DNA of 42,038 bases from assembly GCA_937907205.1 (NCBI GenBank), contig CALESE010000163.1:1-42038 (forward strand), written 5' to 3'. The stretch comes from an uncultured Romboutsia sp. Its GTDB lineage: Bacteria; Bacillota; Clostridia; Peptostreptococcales; Peptostreptococcaceae. Positions 16,454-25,786 of the stretch are shown piece after piece (the first letter of the stretch is position 1; every line of letters begins with the position of its first letter). The notes beneath the pieces are model-generated. The model did no database searches and had not been told where the DNA came from. It was given only the letters and a program-made list of their open reading frames with translations. Both the position numbers and the translations under genes were made by a program.

Positions 16454-16507
16454 GAGCAACTGCGTTGGCGAAACACTTCATGTCGCCAACGACTATGTCC
16501 GTTGCTC
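16454..16507. repeat. GC-rich nested palindrome between rnr and smpB
   Basis: Two nested inverted repeats: an outer GAGCAAC/GTTGCTC (16454-16460 and 16501-16507) and an inner GTTGGCGA/TCGCCAAC (16464-16471 and 16483-16490). The block is far richer in GC than its surroundings and resembles a REP-type intergenic repeat. No gene is seen in it. Confidence 0.6.
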
Positions 16508-16563
16508 AAAATGTCTTCATAATATATAATATCATTTATTAGTAAAAATATACCATATTTATA

Positions 16564-16602
16564 TGTATTAGTCAATATAGCATATCTATATTGACTAATA
16601 CA
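16564..16602 (-). terminator. Hairpin after rnr, probable terminator
   Basis: A perfect 16-bp stem around GTATTAGTCAATATA, arms 16564-16579 and 16587-16602, with a 7-base loop, eight bases after the rnr stop. The following run is A/T-rich rather than pure T, so termination efficiency is uncertain. Confidence 0.6.
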
Positions 16603-16609
16603 ATAAGAT

Positions 16610-18772
16610 TTATTCTTCACTACTTTCACTTGACTTATCATCTTCTATCTTATAAAGTAATTCGAAGTCTATCTCTCTAGCGTCTATATTAACATTATCA
16701 ACTTTTATTCTAACAGAATCACCTATTCTGAAAGTTTTCTTAGTTCGCTCACCTATTATAGTGTATCTCTCTTCATCAAATATATAATAATCATCTCTCA
16801 TATTAGCAAGTCTTATAAGACCTTCAACAGTATCATGAAGTTCGATAAACATACCAAATGAAGTTACACTTGATACTATACCATCAAACTCTTCACCTAT
16901 TTTATTATACATATAAGTTGCTTTGTAGTAGTCTTTTACATCTCTTTCTGCAAGGTCTGCACTTCTTTCTCTTTCTGATGACTGATTTGAAGTATAGTCT
17001 ACTATATTTTTGAGCTGATCTTGTCTTTTTTGATTTAATTTGTTGTTTAATTGCTCTTTTATTATTCTATGAATTTGAAGGTCAGGATATCTTCTTATAG
17101 GAGAAGTAAAGTGACTGTAATACTTAGCAGCTAATCCAAAGTGACCACTACATTCTGGAGAATATCTTGCTTGTCTAAGTGATCTAAGCATTATTGTACT
17201 TATAGCTTCTTCTTCTCTTTTTCCTTTTATTCCTTCAACTATAGCTTGTAGTGATTTTGGATGTACTTGTTCCATATCACCTTTTATAGTATATCCAAAA
17301 GTAGAAATAAATTTACTTAAAGTTTGCATTTTTTCTTCTGATGGAGTTTCATGTATTCTATAAACGAAAGGTACACCTAACCAGAAGAAATGCTCTGCTA
17401 CTGTTTCGTTAGTTATAAGCATGAATTCTTCTATTATCTTATTAGATATTCTTCTTTCATACTCTTTTATATCTGTAACTTCGCCTTTTTCATTAAGGAT
17501 TATCTTAGCTTCTGGGAAATCAAAGTCTATTGAACCTCTTTTAGTTCTTCTATCCATAAGTATTCTAGCTAAAGTTTCAGCATTTTTGAATTCTTCAACT
17601 AAATTAGAGTACTTTTCTTTTAATTCTTCATCATCTTTTTCTAATATATCTGATACTTCTGTATAAGTCATTCTAGCTTTAGAATCTATTATACTTTCAT
17701 GTATCTCATGTTTTAATACTTCACCTTTATGGTTTATTTCCATAAATACTGATAATGTAAGTTTATCTTCATATGGATTTAAACTACATACACCATTAGA
17801 TAACTTTTTAGGTAACATCGGTATTACAGTATCAACTAAGTAAACTGAAGTAGCTCTTTTTAATGCCTCCTTATCTAGATTACTTTTTTCTCTTACGTAA
17901 TGAGTAACGTCAGCTATATGAACTCCTAGCTTGAAGTTTCCATTGTCTAACATTTCTATAGATATAGCATCATCTAAGTCCTTAGCATCCTCACCATCTA
18001 TTGTAAATGTTTTTAAATCCCTTAAATCAACTCTTCTATCTATTTCTTCTTGTGGTATTGGAATTGCTACATGGTCAGCTTCTTCCATTACTCTTTTAGG
18101 GAATTCTTCTGGAAGTCCATGTGATTTTATTATAGAGTGTATTTCAACTTCTTTTAATCCTTTTGGTCCTAATACTTCTACTATCTTTCCTTCTGGCTTT
18201 CTATCTTCTTTTGGCCATACAGTTATTTGACATACTACCTTATCATTAGCTTTTGCTCCACTAAAAAACTTTTTAGGTATATATATATCTTTATTGAATT
18301 TCTTATCATCTGGTACAACAAATCCAAAGCTCTTACTTGGTTGAAACGTTCCAACTATCCTAGTTACTTCTCTTTCTATTATTTTTATTATCTTGCCTTC
18401 TGCTCTTCTTTCGTCAGTTGCAGGTGTAACTATTTCAGCCATTACTCTATCGTTATGCATAGCTCCATTTATTTCACTTGCTGGTATAAACAAATCTTGA
18501 GTATACTCTTCATCAGATTCTACAAATCCAAATCCTTTTCTATGTGATATAAATTTACCTACAAAGTAACCCATGGATTTTGGTGCTATTATTTTTCCTT
18601 TTTTAGTCTTACATATAAATCCATCTTCTTCTAACTCATTTAAGAAATTATCAAACATAGCCATTTCAGCCGAGTGTATATCAAATATAAGGGCTAATTC
18701 TTCTTTTTTTAAGGGATTATAGCCTGGGTCATTTATAAAACCAACTAATCGTTCTTTAAGTCCTGGTAACAT
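16610..18772 (-). CDS. rnr: Ribonuclease R
   Basis: A 720-residue 3'-to-5' exoribonuclease that degrades structured RNA and works with tmRNA/SmpB in removing defective messages. The order is an N-terminal HTH-like part, cold-shock domains (KGFGFVESDEEYTQDLFIP and SFGFVVPDD), the RNB catalytic domain with DGEDAKDLDDAIS near residue 257, and a C-terminal S1 domain (GIVSSVTSFGMFIEL). The start has GGAGG seven bases upstream. The position between secG and smpB is the conserved Firmicute arrangement. A short acidic tail (SSESSEE) replaces the longer basic tails of some homologues. Confidence 0.96.
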   Translation of the reverse strand: MLPGLKERLVGFINDPGYNPLKKEELALIFDIHSAEMAMFDNFLNELEEDGFICKTKKGKIIAPKSMGYFVGKFISHRKGFGFVESDEEYTQDLFIPASEINGAMHNDRVMAEIVTPATDERRAEGKIIKIIEREVTRIVGTFQPSKSFGFVVPDDKKFNKDIYIPKKFFSGAKANDKVVCQITVWPKEDRKPEGKIVEVLGPKGLKEVEIHSIIKSHGLPEEFPKRVMEEADHVAIPIPQEEIDRRVDLRDLKTFTIDGEDAKDLDDAISIEMLDNGNFKLGVHIADVTHYVREKSNLDKEALKRATSVYLVDTVIPMLPKKLSNGVCSLNPYEDKLTLSVFMEINHKGEVLKHEIHESIIDSKARMTYTEVSDILEKDDEELKEKYSNLVEEFKNAETLARILMDRRTKRGSIDFDFPEAKIILNEKGEVTDIKEYERRISNKIIEEFMLITNETVAEHFFWLGVPFVYRIHETPSEEKMQTLSKFISTFGYTIKGDMEQVHPKSLQAIVEGIKGKREEEAISTIMLRSLRQARYSPECSGHFGLAAKYYSHFTSPIRRYPDLQIHRIIKEQLNNKLNQKRQDQLKNIVDYTSNQSSERERSADLAERDVKDYYKATYMYNKIGEEFDGIVSSVTSFGMFIELHDTVEGLIRLANMRDDYYIFDEERYTIIGERTKKTFRIGDSVRIKVDNVNIDAREIDFELLYKIEDDKSSESSEE

Positions 18773-19108
18773 TAATGTACCTCCATTGTTCTGTATTTTA
18801 TATATAAATTTTACTTTGTGTAAAGTTTCTTATATTTTATATTATGATATAAATTTTATATAATTGATAATAAAATAATAAGATTAATTTTAAATTATTC
18901 TTATTATTTTATTATTACCATTTAATTATTATACACTATTGTAATACTTTGGTAAAATTATATTTTATCAATCAAATAAAGAAAATCCTTGGATTTATTT
19001 TTTTAATAACTTTAGGTATATATGTATTTTGGCTAGAAATAAAAACAGAAGAATGAAAAGTTAAAAATACAACTTTCGATATATAAATTTTTAGTTTCAT
19101 TATAAAAA
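18773..19108. other. Intergenic region between secG and rnr, no convincing gene
   Basis: About 435 bp separate secG from rnr. I see an AT-only 17-bp inverted repeat (18867-18883 with 18899-18915) and an unsupported hydrophobic 35-codon frame on the plus strand (18949-19056), but no RNA gene or credible CDS. The rnr promoter should lie in the left part of this gap. Confidence 0.5.
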
Positions 19109-19136
19109 AAGTGCCTAATAAAATTATTAGACACTT
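19109..19136 (-). terminator. Intrinsic terminator after secG
   Basis: A stem AAGTG-CTAAT with one C-A mismatch (arms 19109-19120 and 19125-19136), followed on the minus strand by seven T residues. It ends the secG transcript. Confidence 0.8.
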
Positions 19137-19207
19137 ACTTTTTAAAAATCAAATTTAATTTTTAAAATACTAATGTAATATATTAAATAATGGCCTTTTA
19201 TTTAATA

Positions 19208-19438
19208 CTATTTCTTTACTAATAGCATTGCTATAGCATTTATGAAAAATAATATTGAAGTTATTTTTGTTAACCTACCAAGGAAAGCTTCTTTACCCTT
19301 TGGCTTGAAATAAGTTTGGTTTCCTTCTCCACCAAATTGCGAAGGTACAGCACTCTTAGAATCTTGAGGCATTATACTAACTATTAGTACTATAGCTAAT
19401 ACAACTTGAATACCCATTAGTATCTTTCCTATATCCAT
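19208..19438 (-). CDS. secG: Preprotein translocase subunit SecG
   Basis: A 76-residue membrane protein with two transmembrane helices (MGIQVVLAIVLIVSIM and LTKITSILFFINAIAMLLV). They flank the conserved cytoplasmic loop QDSKSAVPSQFGGEG. SecG supports SecYE in protein export. The start is the ATG of MDIGKILMGI, which has GGAGGTG upstream; a nearer-edge ATG overlaps the ribosome site. It lies between eno and rnr, the usual position in Firmicutes. Confidence 0.95.
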   Translation of the reverse strand: MDIGKILMGIQVVLAIVLIVSIMPQDSKSAVPSQFGGEGNQTYFKPKGKEAFLGRLTKITSILFFINAIAMLLVKK

Positions 19439-19577
19439 ATTAAGCACCTCCATTTCTCTTTAGTTTATAAAATTATCTTATATTTTAATATAACATACTA
19501 ATATATTCAATTCAAGATATCTAGCATAAATTAAATATTTATGTTTTTTTATTTCATAATAAGTATAGTTTTTATAT

Positions 19578-19609
19578 AAAAAGGCCTTAGATATACCTAA
19601 GACCTTTTT
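19578..19609 (-). terminator. Intrinsic terminator of the glycolytic operon after eno
   Basis: A hairpin with AAAGG and CTTAG stem segments and one mismatch (arms 19578-19590 and 19597-19609), followed by a T run on the minus strand. It sits about 20 bp after the eno stop. Confidence 0.8.
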
Positions 19610-19628
19610 GTTTAACTTTATAAGTTAA

Positions 19629-20921
19629 TTATTTCTTTAAGTTGTAGAAAGAATTTAATCCACAGTATCTAGCAGATTCTCCAACTATTTCTTCTATTCT
19701 TAATAATTGGTTGTACTTAGCAACTCTATCTGTTCTTGATGGAGCACCAGTTTTTATTTGTCCAGCGTTTACAGCTACAGCTAAATCAGCTATAGTAGTA
19801 TCTTCTGTTTCTCCTGATCTATGAGATATAACTGCAGTATATCCAGCTCTCTTAGCCATTTCTATAGCATCTAAAGTTTCAGTTATAGTACCTATTTGGT
19901 TAACCTTTATTAATATAGAGTTAGCAACCCCTGCTTCTATTCCTCTTTCTAATCTTTCAGTGTTAGTAACGAATAAATCGTCTCCAACTAATTGTAATTT
20001 ATTTCCTAATCTTTCAGTTAATAACTTCCATCCATCCCAATCTTCTTCATCTAATCCGTCTTCTATAGTTATTATTGGGAAGTTGTTTGCCCAATCTTCA
20101 TATAAATCAACCATTTCAGCAGCAGTTAATTCTTTTCCTTCTCCAGCTAAAACGTATTTTTTAGTTTCTTTGTTATACATTTCTGTTGCAGCAACGTCAA
20201 GACCTAACATAACGTCTTTTCCTGGCTCGTATCCAGCTTTAGATATAGCATCTACTATTAATTCTAAAGCATCTCTGTTTGATGATAAGTTAGGAGCGAA
20301 TCCACCTTCATCACCTACACCACAAGCTAATCCGTTATCAGCTAAAACTTTCTTTAAAGAGTGGAATACTTCTGCACCCATTCTTAAACCTTCTCTGAAT
20401 GTTGGAGCTCCAACTGGTAATATCATGAACTCTTGAACGTCAACGTTATTATCAGCATGTTCTCCACCATTTAATATGTTCATCATTGGAACTGGTAATT
20501 GCTTAGCATTTACTCCACCTATGTATTGGAATAATGGTAATCCTAATTCATCAGCAGCAGCTCTAGCTACAGCCATAGAAACACCTAGTATTGCATTAGC
20601 ACCTAATTTACCTTTGTTTGGAGTTCCATCTAATTCTATCATTAAACCATCTATTCCTGGTTGATCAAATGCATCCATACCTTCTAATTCTGGAGCTATT
20701 ATTTCATTAACGTTAGCTACAGCTTTTTCAGTACCTTTTCCTAAGTATCTTCCCTTGTCACCATCTCTTAATTCAACAGCTTCGAAAGCTCCTGTAGAAG
20801 CTCCAGATGGAACTATTGCTCTACCTATTGCTCCACTTTCTAATGCAACTTCAACCTCTACAGTTGGATTACCTCTTGAATCTAATACTTCTCTAGCATA
20901 TACTAATTCGATTACTGACAT
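19629..20921 (-). CDS. eno: Enolase
   Basis: A 430-residue enolase, converting 2-phosphoglycerate to phosphoenolpyruvate in glycolysis with Mg2+. Signatures include the N-terminal AREVLDSRGNPTVEVEV, the proton-donor region GVGDEGGFAPNL, the metal site TIEDGLDEEDWDGW and the catalytic loop ISHRSGETEDTTIADLAV. Length is standard. It is the last gene of the operon cggR-gap-pgk-tpiA-gpmI-eno. A 150-bp gap to gpmI contains a short hairpin (21036-21054), so some independent expression is possible. GGGAGAT precedes the ATG. Confidence 0.98.
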   Translation of the reverse strand: MSVIELVYAREVLDSRGNPTVEVEVALESGAIGRAIVPSGASTGAFEAVELRDGDKGRYLGKGTEKAVANVNEIIAPELEGMDAFDQPGIDGLMIELDGTPNKGKLGANAILGVSMAVARAAADELGLPLFQYIGGVNAKQLPVPMMNILNGGEHADNNVDVQEFMILPVGAPTFREGLRMGAEVFHSLKKVLADNGLACGVGDEGGFAPNLSSNRDALELIVDAISKAGYEPGKDVMLGLDVAATEMYNKETKKYVLAGEGKELTAAEMVDLYEDWANNFPIITIEDGLDEEDWDGWKLLTERLGNKLQLVGDDLFVTNTERLERGIEAGVANSILIKVNQIGTITETLDAIEMAKRAGYTAVISHRSGETEDTTIADLAVAVNAGQIKTGAPSRTDRVAKYNQLLRIEEIVGESARYCGLNSFYNLKK

Positions 20922-21071
20922 AGTTATATCTCCCTTCAGTTTCTATAAATTTATTTTACTTATTTACATATTGTATATGTATAAAATTGTTTTGATGGGT
21001 AATTTTATAAATTTATATAATATGTTTTATATTTTAGGAAATATTGTATTTCCTTTGATAGCATCTTGTTA

Positions 21072-22601
21072 TTACTTTTGTATTAAAGATTGACCACTCA
21101 TTTCTTGTGGTTGTTCTAAATTCATTAAATCTAGAACCGTTGGTGCTATATCACTTAATCTACCATCTGTTTTTAGTGCAGCATTCTTTAATTCATCAGA
21201 AACTACTATAAATGGTACTGGATTAATTGAGTGAGCCGTTATTGTTGCTTGTGTTTTAGGGTCTAACATATATTCCGCATTACCATGGTCAGCAGTTATT
21301 ATAGCTTTTCCACCCTTAGAAAGTACTTTATCTACTAATTTTCCTACACATGTATCAACTGTTTCTATAGCCTTTATAGCTGCTTCAATAACACCTGTAT
21401 GACCTACCATATCTGGGTTAGCATAGTTAACTACTATAAAATCATACTTATCTTCATCTATTTTAGATAATAATTTATCTGTTAACTCATAAGCACTCAT
21501 CTCTGGTTGTAAATCATATGTTGCAACCTTTGGAGATGGTACTAATAATCTATCTTCATCTTTGTTAGGTTCTTCTACTCCTCCATTAAAGAAGAATGTA
21601 ACGTGTGCATACTTTTCAGTTTCTGCAGCTCTTAATTGAGTTTTACCATTCTTCGCTAAGTATTCTCCTAAAGTATTTTCTAAACCTTGTGGTCCAAATG
21701 CTACGTTAACATTTTTTATAGTTATATCGTAAGTAGTTAAACACACAAATAAAGTCTTCATATTTGGTCTTTCAAATCCAGCAAAGTCAGTATCAACTAT
21801 AGCTCTAGTTATTTCTCTAGCTCTATCCGGTCTAAAGTTTCCAAATACTATTGAATCATCTTCTTTTATAATACCAACTGGTTGATTATTTTCAACTATT
21901 ACAGTAGGAATTACAAACTCATCATTTTTATCTTCATTGTAAGAATTTTGAACAGCTTCAACTGCAGAAGTAGCTAAGTTACCTTTTCCGTTAACCATAG
22001 CATCATATGCAAGTTGTACTCTTTCCCATCTCTTATCTCTATCCATTGCATAGTATCTACCTGAAACAGAAGCAAATTTACCTACTCCTAATTCTTTCAT
22101 GTAGTTTTCTACGTCTTGTATATATCCTATAGCACTTCTTGGTGCTGTGTCTCTTCCATCTGTGAAAGCATGAACATATACATTTTTAACATCATTTTCT
22201 TTCGCCATTTTTAAAAGAGCTTTTAAATGGTCTATATGAGAGTGAACTCCTCCATCAGATAATAATCCCATTAAATGAAGAGAATGTTCTTTTCCATTTT
22301 CCATAGCTTTTAATAAAACTTCATTTTCAAAGAAGTCTCCATCTTCTATGGCTTTAGTAACTCTAGTTAAATCTTGATATACAACTCTTCCTGCACCAAT
22401 GTTGGTATGTCCAACTTCTGAGTTACCCATTTGTCCATCAGGAAGACCAACATCAAGTCCACTAGCACTTATTAAAGTTTTTGGATATTCTTTAGCTATA
22501 CTATCAAGGTTAGGTGTTTTAGCAGAGTTAACAGCGTTACCCTCTGCTATTTTACTTTCACCAAAACCATCCATTATTATTAAAGCGATTGGTTTTTTCA
22601 T
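21072..22601 (-). CDS. gpmI: 2,3-bisphosphoglycerate-independent phosphoglycerate mutase
   Basis: A 509-residue Mn2+-dependent mutase converting 3-phosphoglycerate to 2-phosphoglycerate. The N-terminus has the metal-binding PIALIIMDGFGES, followed by the catalytic serine region GQMGNSEVGHTNIGAG; the second metal site is IITADHGNAEYM near the C-terminus. Chosen start: ATG of MKKPIALIIM, with AGGAGATG upstream, nine codons inside the longest frame. That ribosome site overlaps the end of tpiA, which finishes 14 bp upstream, so the genes are tightly coupled. Confidence 0.97.
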   Translation of the reverse strand: MKKPIALIIMDGFGESKIAEGNAVNSAKTPNLDSIAKEYPKTLISASGLDVGLPDGQMGNSEVGHTNIGAGRVVYQDLTRVTKAIEDGDFFENEVLLKAMENGKEHSLHLMGLLSDGGVHSHIDHLKALLKMAKENDVKNVYVHAFTDGRDTAPRSAIGYIQDVENYMKELGVGKFASVSGRYYAMDRDKRWERVQLAYDAMVNGKGNLATSAVEAVQNSYNEDKNDEFVIPTVIVENNQPVGIIKEDDSIVFGNFRPDRAREITRAIVDTDFAGFERPNMKTLFVCLTTYDITIKNVNVAFGPQGLENTLGEYLAKNGKTQLRAAETEKYAHVTFFFNGGVEEPNKDEDRLLVPSPKVATYDLQPEMSAYELTDKLLSKIDEDKYDFIVVNYANPDMVGHTGVIEAAIKAIETVDTCVGKLVDKVLSKGGKAIITADHGNAEYMLDPKTQATITAHSINPVPFIVVSDELKNAALKTDGRLSDIAPTVLDLMNLEQPQEMSGQSLIQK

Positions 22602-22614
22602 ATTTTGCATCTCC

Positions 22615-23358
22615 TTAGAAATTAACAAGATCTATATAGTCGTTAGGTAATAAAGATGCCCCTCCAACTAAAGCTCCATCTATATCACTTTGATTCATTA
22701 TCTCAGTTACATTATTAGGCTTAACGCTTCCTCCATATTGGATTCTAACATTATTAGCCAATTCTTTATAAAGATTAGCTACAACTTCTCTTATGTATGC
22801 TATAACATCGTTAGCATCTTCAGCAGTTGCAGTTTTTCCAGTTCCTATAGCCCATATTGGTTCGTAAGCTATTACAACTTTAGCTATATCTTCTTTAGAT
22901 ACATTTTCTAAAGCTTTTTCTATTTGCACTTTACAAACTGCTTTAGTTTCATTATTTTCTCTTTGTTCTAAAGTTTCTCCACAGCATAATATTGGATCTA
23001 TTCCATGTTCTAATGCTTTTAAAACTTTTTTGTTTACTGTTTCATCAGTTTCATTGAAGTATTCTCTTCTTTCAGAGTGACCTATTACAACATAGTCTAC
23101 TCCTATTTCTTTTAACATAGCTGGTGCAACTTCACCTGTGAAAGCTCCACTTTCTTCAAAGTGCATATTTTGAGCACCTATCTTTATATTAGTTCCTTTA
23201 GTAGCTTCTTTTAAGTCTTTTAATGCTAAGAAAGGAGCACATATTACCGCTTCTACTTTATCATTTTGTACTTTATCTTTAACTTCGTTAACGAACTCTA
23301 CAGCTTCTGCTATAGTTTTGTTCATTTTCCAGTTACCTGCTATTATAGGCTTTCTCAT
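22615..23358 (-). CDS. tpiA: Triose-phosphate isomerase
   Basis: A 247-residue TIM barrel that interconverts glyceraldehyde-3-phosphate and dihydroxyacetone phosphate. Visible motifs are NWKMNKT (catalytic Lys), VIGHSERREYF (catalytic His), AYEPIWAIGTGKTAT (catalytic Glu) and the phosphate-binding YGGSVKPNN. The gene starts 14 bp after pgk stops, with a GGGGG ribosome site. Length and motifs are fully normal. Confidence 0.98.
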   Translation of the reverse strand: MRKPIIAGNWKMNKTIAEAVEFVNEVKDKVQNDKVEAVICAPFLALKDLKEATKGTNIKIGAQNMHFEESGAFTGEVAPAMLKEIGVDYVVIGHSERREYFNETDETVNKKVLKALEHGIDPILCCGETLEQRENNETKAVCKVQIEKALENVSKEDIAKVVIAYEPIWAIGTGKTATAEDANDVIAYIREVVANLYKELANNVRIQYGGSVKPNNVTEIMNQSDIDGALVGGASLLPNDYIDLVNF

Positions 23359-23371
23359 TATTGTATCCCCC

Positions 23372-24571
23372 TTATTTGTTATCTAAAGCTACTATACCTG
23401 GTAATTCTTTACCTTCTAAGAATTCAAGCGATGCTCCACCACCAGTTGATACATGAGTCATCTTATCTCCAAATCCTAATTGGTTAACAGCTGCAGCACT
23501 ATCACCACCACCTATTACAGTAGTAACATCAGTTAAAGCTGCCATAGCTTTAGCAACAGCTAATGTACCTTGAGCAAAGTTTTCAAATTCAAATACTCCC
23601 ATTGGTCCATTCCATACTATTGTTTTAGAGTTGTTTACCGTATTTACATATTCTTTTATAGTCTTAGGACCTATATCTAATCCCATGTGACCTGCTGGTA
23701 TACTAGCATCTTCAGTTATAACTGGAGTTACATCAGCAAATTTATCAGCAACAGCATTGTCTATTGGTAATAATAATTTAACACCTTTAGCCTTTGCTTT
23801 TTCCATCATTTCTTTAGCATATTCTACCTTATCTTCTTCAACTAAAGAAGTTCCTATTTCATATCCTTGGGCTTTTAAGAATGTGTAAGCCATTCCTCCA
23901 CCTATTATTAAGTTATCTACTTTTTCTAATAACTCATTTATAACTGCTATCTTATCAGAAACTTTAGCTCCACCTAATATAGCAGTGAAAGGTCTTACTG
24001 GATTTGCTACTGCTTCACCTAAGAACTTTAATTCTTTTTGTATTAAGTATCCGCAAACTCTTTCTTCTAAGAATTCACCAGCACCTACTGTAGAACAGTG
24101 AGCTCTATGAGCAGTTCCGAATGCATCATTTACAAATATTTCTGCTAAAGAAGCTAATTCTTTAGAATAATTTTCTTCATTTTTAGTTTCTTCTTTTCTG
24201 TATCTAGTATTTTCTAATAATACTACATCACCATTTTCCATTTTTTCTACAGCTGATCTTGCATTTTCCCCTACAACGTTATCGTCAGCAGCAAATACTA
24301 CTTCTTGATTTAACATTTCTGATAATCTCTTAGCTACTGGTGCTAAAGATAATTCTGGCTTAGCTTCCCCTTTTGGCTTTCCTAAGTGAGAACATAATAT
24401 AACCTTTGCTCCATTTTCTATTAAGTACTTTATAGTAGGTAGTGATCCGTTTAATCTGTTTTCATCAGTTATAACACCATCTTTTAATGGTACATTGAAG
24501 TCACATCTTACTAAAACCTTTTTCCCGTTCACATTTATATCTTCTATTGTTTTTTTGTTAAGCATTGACAT
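23372..24571 (-). CDS. pgk: Phosphoglycerate kinase
   Basis: A 399-residue kinase that makes ATP and 3-phosphoglycerate from 1,3-bisphosphoglycerate. The signature VLVRCDFNVPLKDG is near the N-terminus, SHLGKPKGE and VLLENTRYRKEE follow, and the nucleotide-binding IGGGDSAAAV and STGGGASLEFLEG are near the C-terminus. The start is the ATG of MSMLNKK with GAGGAGAT upstream, eight codons inside the longest frame. Gap to gap (upstream gene) is about 150 bp with a hairpin. Confidence 0.98.
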   Translation of the reverse strand: MSMLNKKTIEDINVNGKKVLVRCDFNVPLKDGVITDENRLNGSLPTIKYLIENGAKVILCSHLGKPKGEAKPELSLAPVAKRLSEMLNQEVVFAADDNVVGENARSAVEKMENGDVVLLENTRYRKEETKNEENYSKELASLAEIFVNDAFGTAHRAHCSTVGAGEFLEERVCGYLIQKELKFLGEAVANPVRPFTAILGGAKVSDKIAVINELLEKVDNLIIGGGMAYTFLKAQGYEIGTSLVEEDKVEYAKEMMEKAKAKGVKLLLPIDNAVADKFADVTPVITEDASIPAGHMGLDIGPKTIKEYVNTVNNSKTIVWNGPMGVFEFENFAQGTLAVAKAMAALTDVTTVIGGGDSAAAVNQLGFGDKMTHVSTGGGASLEFLEGKELPGIVALDNK

Positions 24572-24671
24572 ATTTATATCTCCTCTCAAAAGCAAATTAA
24601 TTCAAATTTATTATAACATTTTTATTAATATATACATTTTTGTTATTTTATGGTTTTTATATATTCTGTAT

Positions 24672-24712
24672 AAAAAGCCCGAGTCATAGTAATAAACTAC
24701 AAGCCCGGACTT
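24672..24712 (-). terminator. Imperfect hairpin between gap and pgk
   Basis: Two GGGCTT-bearing arms (AAGTCCGGGCTT and GACTCGGGCTT) form an imperfect stem, followed by TTTTTATA on the minus strand. It may act as a partial terminator or a processing barrier, keeping gap expression above that of the downstream genes. Confidence 0.5.
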
Positions 24713-24720
24713 ATATTAAA

Positions 24721-25728
24721 TTACTTAGCTAAACCAGCAAAGTATCCTAATGTTCTTATTAATTGAGAAGTGTAAGACATTTCATTGTCATACCAAGAAA
24801 CAACCTTAACTAATTGCTCTCCGTTCACTTCCATAACTCTTGTTTGAGTAGCATCGAATAATGATCCGAAATCTATTCCTATTATATCAGAAGATACTAA
24901 TTGCTCTTCAGTGTATCCGAAAGATTCATTTGAAGCTTCTTTCATAGCAGCATTTATTTCTTCTACTGTTACTTTTTTGTCTAATGTACAAACTAATTCA
25001 GTTAAAGAACCAGTTACAACAGGCACTCTTTGAGCTCCACCATCTAATTTACCTTTTAATTCAGGTATAACTAAACCTATAGCTTTAGCAGCTCCTGTAG
25101 TGTTAGGAACTATATTAGAAGCAGCAGCTCTAGCTCTTCTTAAATCTCCTTTAGCATGTGGGCCATCTAATGTATTTTGGTCATTAGTGTATGCATGTAT
25201 AGTAGTCATGAATCCTTTTTGTAATCCAAACTTATCATTTAATGTTTTAGCCATTGGTGCTAAACAGTTAGTAGTACAAGAAGCTCCTGATATAACTGTT
25301 TCAGTTCCATCTAATACATCATTGTTTACGTTGAATACTACAGTTTTTATATCTCCTGTTGCAGGTGCAGATATAACAACCTTCTTAGCTCCAGCTTCTA
25401 AGTGAAGTCCAGCTTTTTCTTGAGAAGTAAAGAATCCAGTACATTCTAATACTATATCAACATTTAACTCTTTCCATGGTAAATCTGCAGGATTTCTTTC
25501 AGCAGTAACTTTTATTTCTTGACCATTAACTACGAAAGCTCCTTCTTTAACTTCTATTTCACCGTTAAATCTACCTTGAGCAGTATCATACTTAAATAAG
25601 TGAGCTAATGTTTTAGCATCTGTTAAGTCGTTTATTGCAACAACTTCAAACTTATCAGTTTGTTCCATTAATTTTCTTAAAGCTAGTCTACCTATTCTTC
25701 CAAAACCATTTATAGCAACTTTAACCAT
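24721..25728 (-). CDS. gap: Glyceraldehyde-3-phosphate dehydrogenase, glycolytic
   Basis: A 335-residue NAD-type GAPDH. The Rossmann motif INGFGRIGRLALR is at the N-terminus, the catalytic cysteine C151 lies in SGASCTTNCLAPMAK, and DGPHAKGDLRRARAA and the C-terminal SWYDNEMSYTSQLIRT are typical. It oxidises glyceraldehyde-3-phosphate to 1,3-bisphosphoglycerate. It follows cggR by about 60 bp and is the main target of that regulator. A GGGAGGTAG-type ribosome site precedes the ATG. Confidence 0.98.
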   Translation of the reverse strand: MVKVAINGFGRIGRLALRKLMEQTDKFEVVAINDLTDAKTLAHLFKYDTAQGRFNGEIEVKEGAFVVNGQEIKVTAERNPADLPWKELNVDIVLECTGFFTSQEKAGLHLEAGAKKVVISAPATGDIKTVVFNVNNDVLDGTETVISGASCTTNCLAPMAKTLNDKFGLQKGFMTTIHAYTNDQNTLDGPHAKGDLRRARAAASNIVPNTTGAAKAIGLVIPELKGKLDGGAQRVPVVTGSLTELVCTLDKKVTVEEINAAMKEASNESFGYTEEQLVSSDIIGIDFGSLFDATQTRVMEVNGEQLVKVVSWYDNEMSYTSQLIRTLGYFAGLAK

Positions 25729-25786
25729 TGTGCTACCTCCCTAAAAGTAAAATATATATATTTTTACTAGCTATGCTAGTTAATAA

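Noticed and set aside
16411..16641. Open frame covering the rnr-smpB gap
   Set aside because: It runs through a terminator hairpin and the GC-rich palindrome and has no ribosome site or family match.
18949..19056. Plus-strand 35-codon hydrophobic frame between secG and rnr, toxin-like in look
   Set aside because: No ATG and no ribosome site (only a bare TTG), and AT-rich spacer easily yields such frames; kept only as a note.
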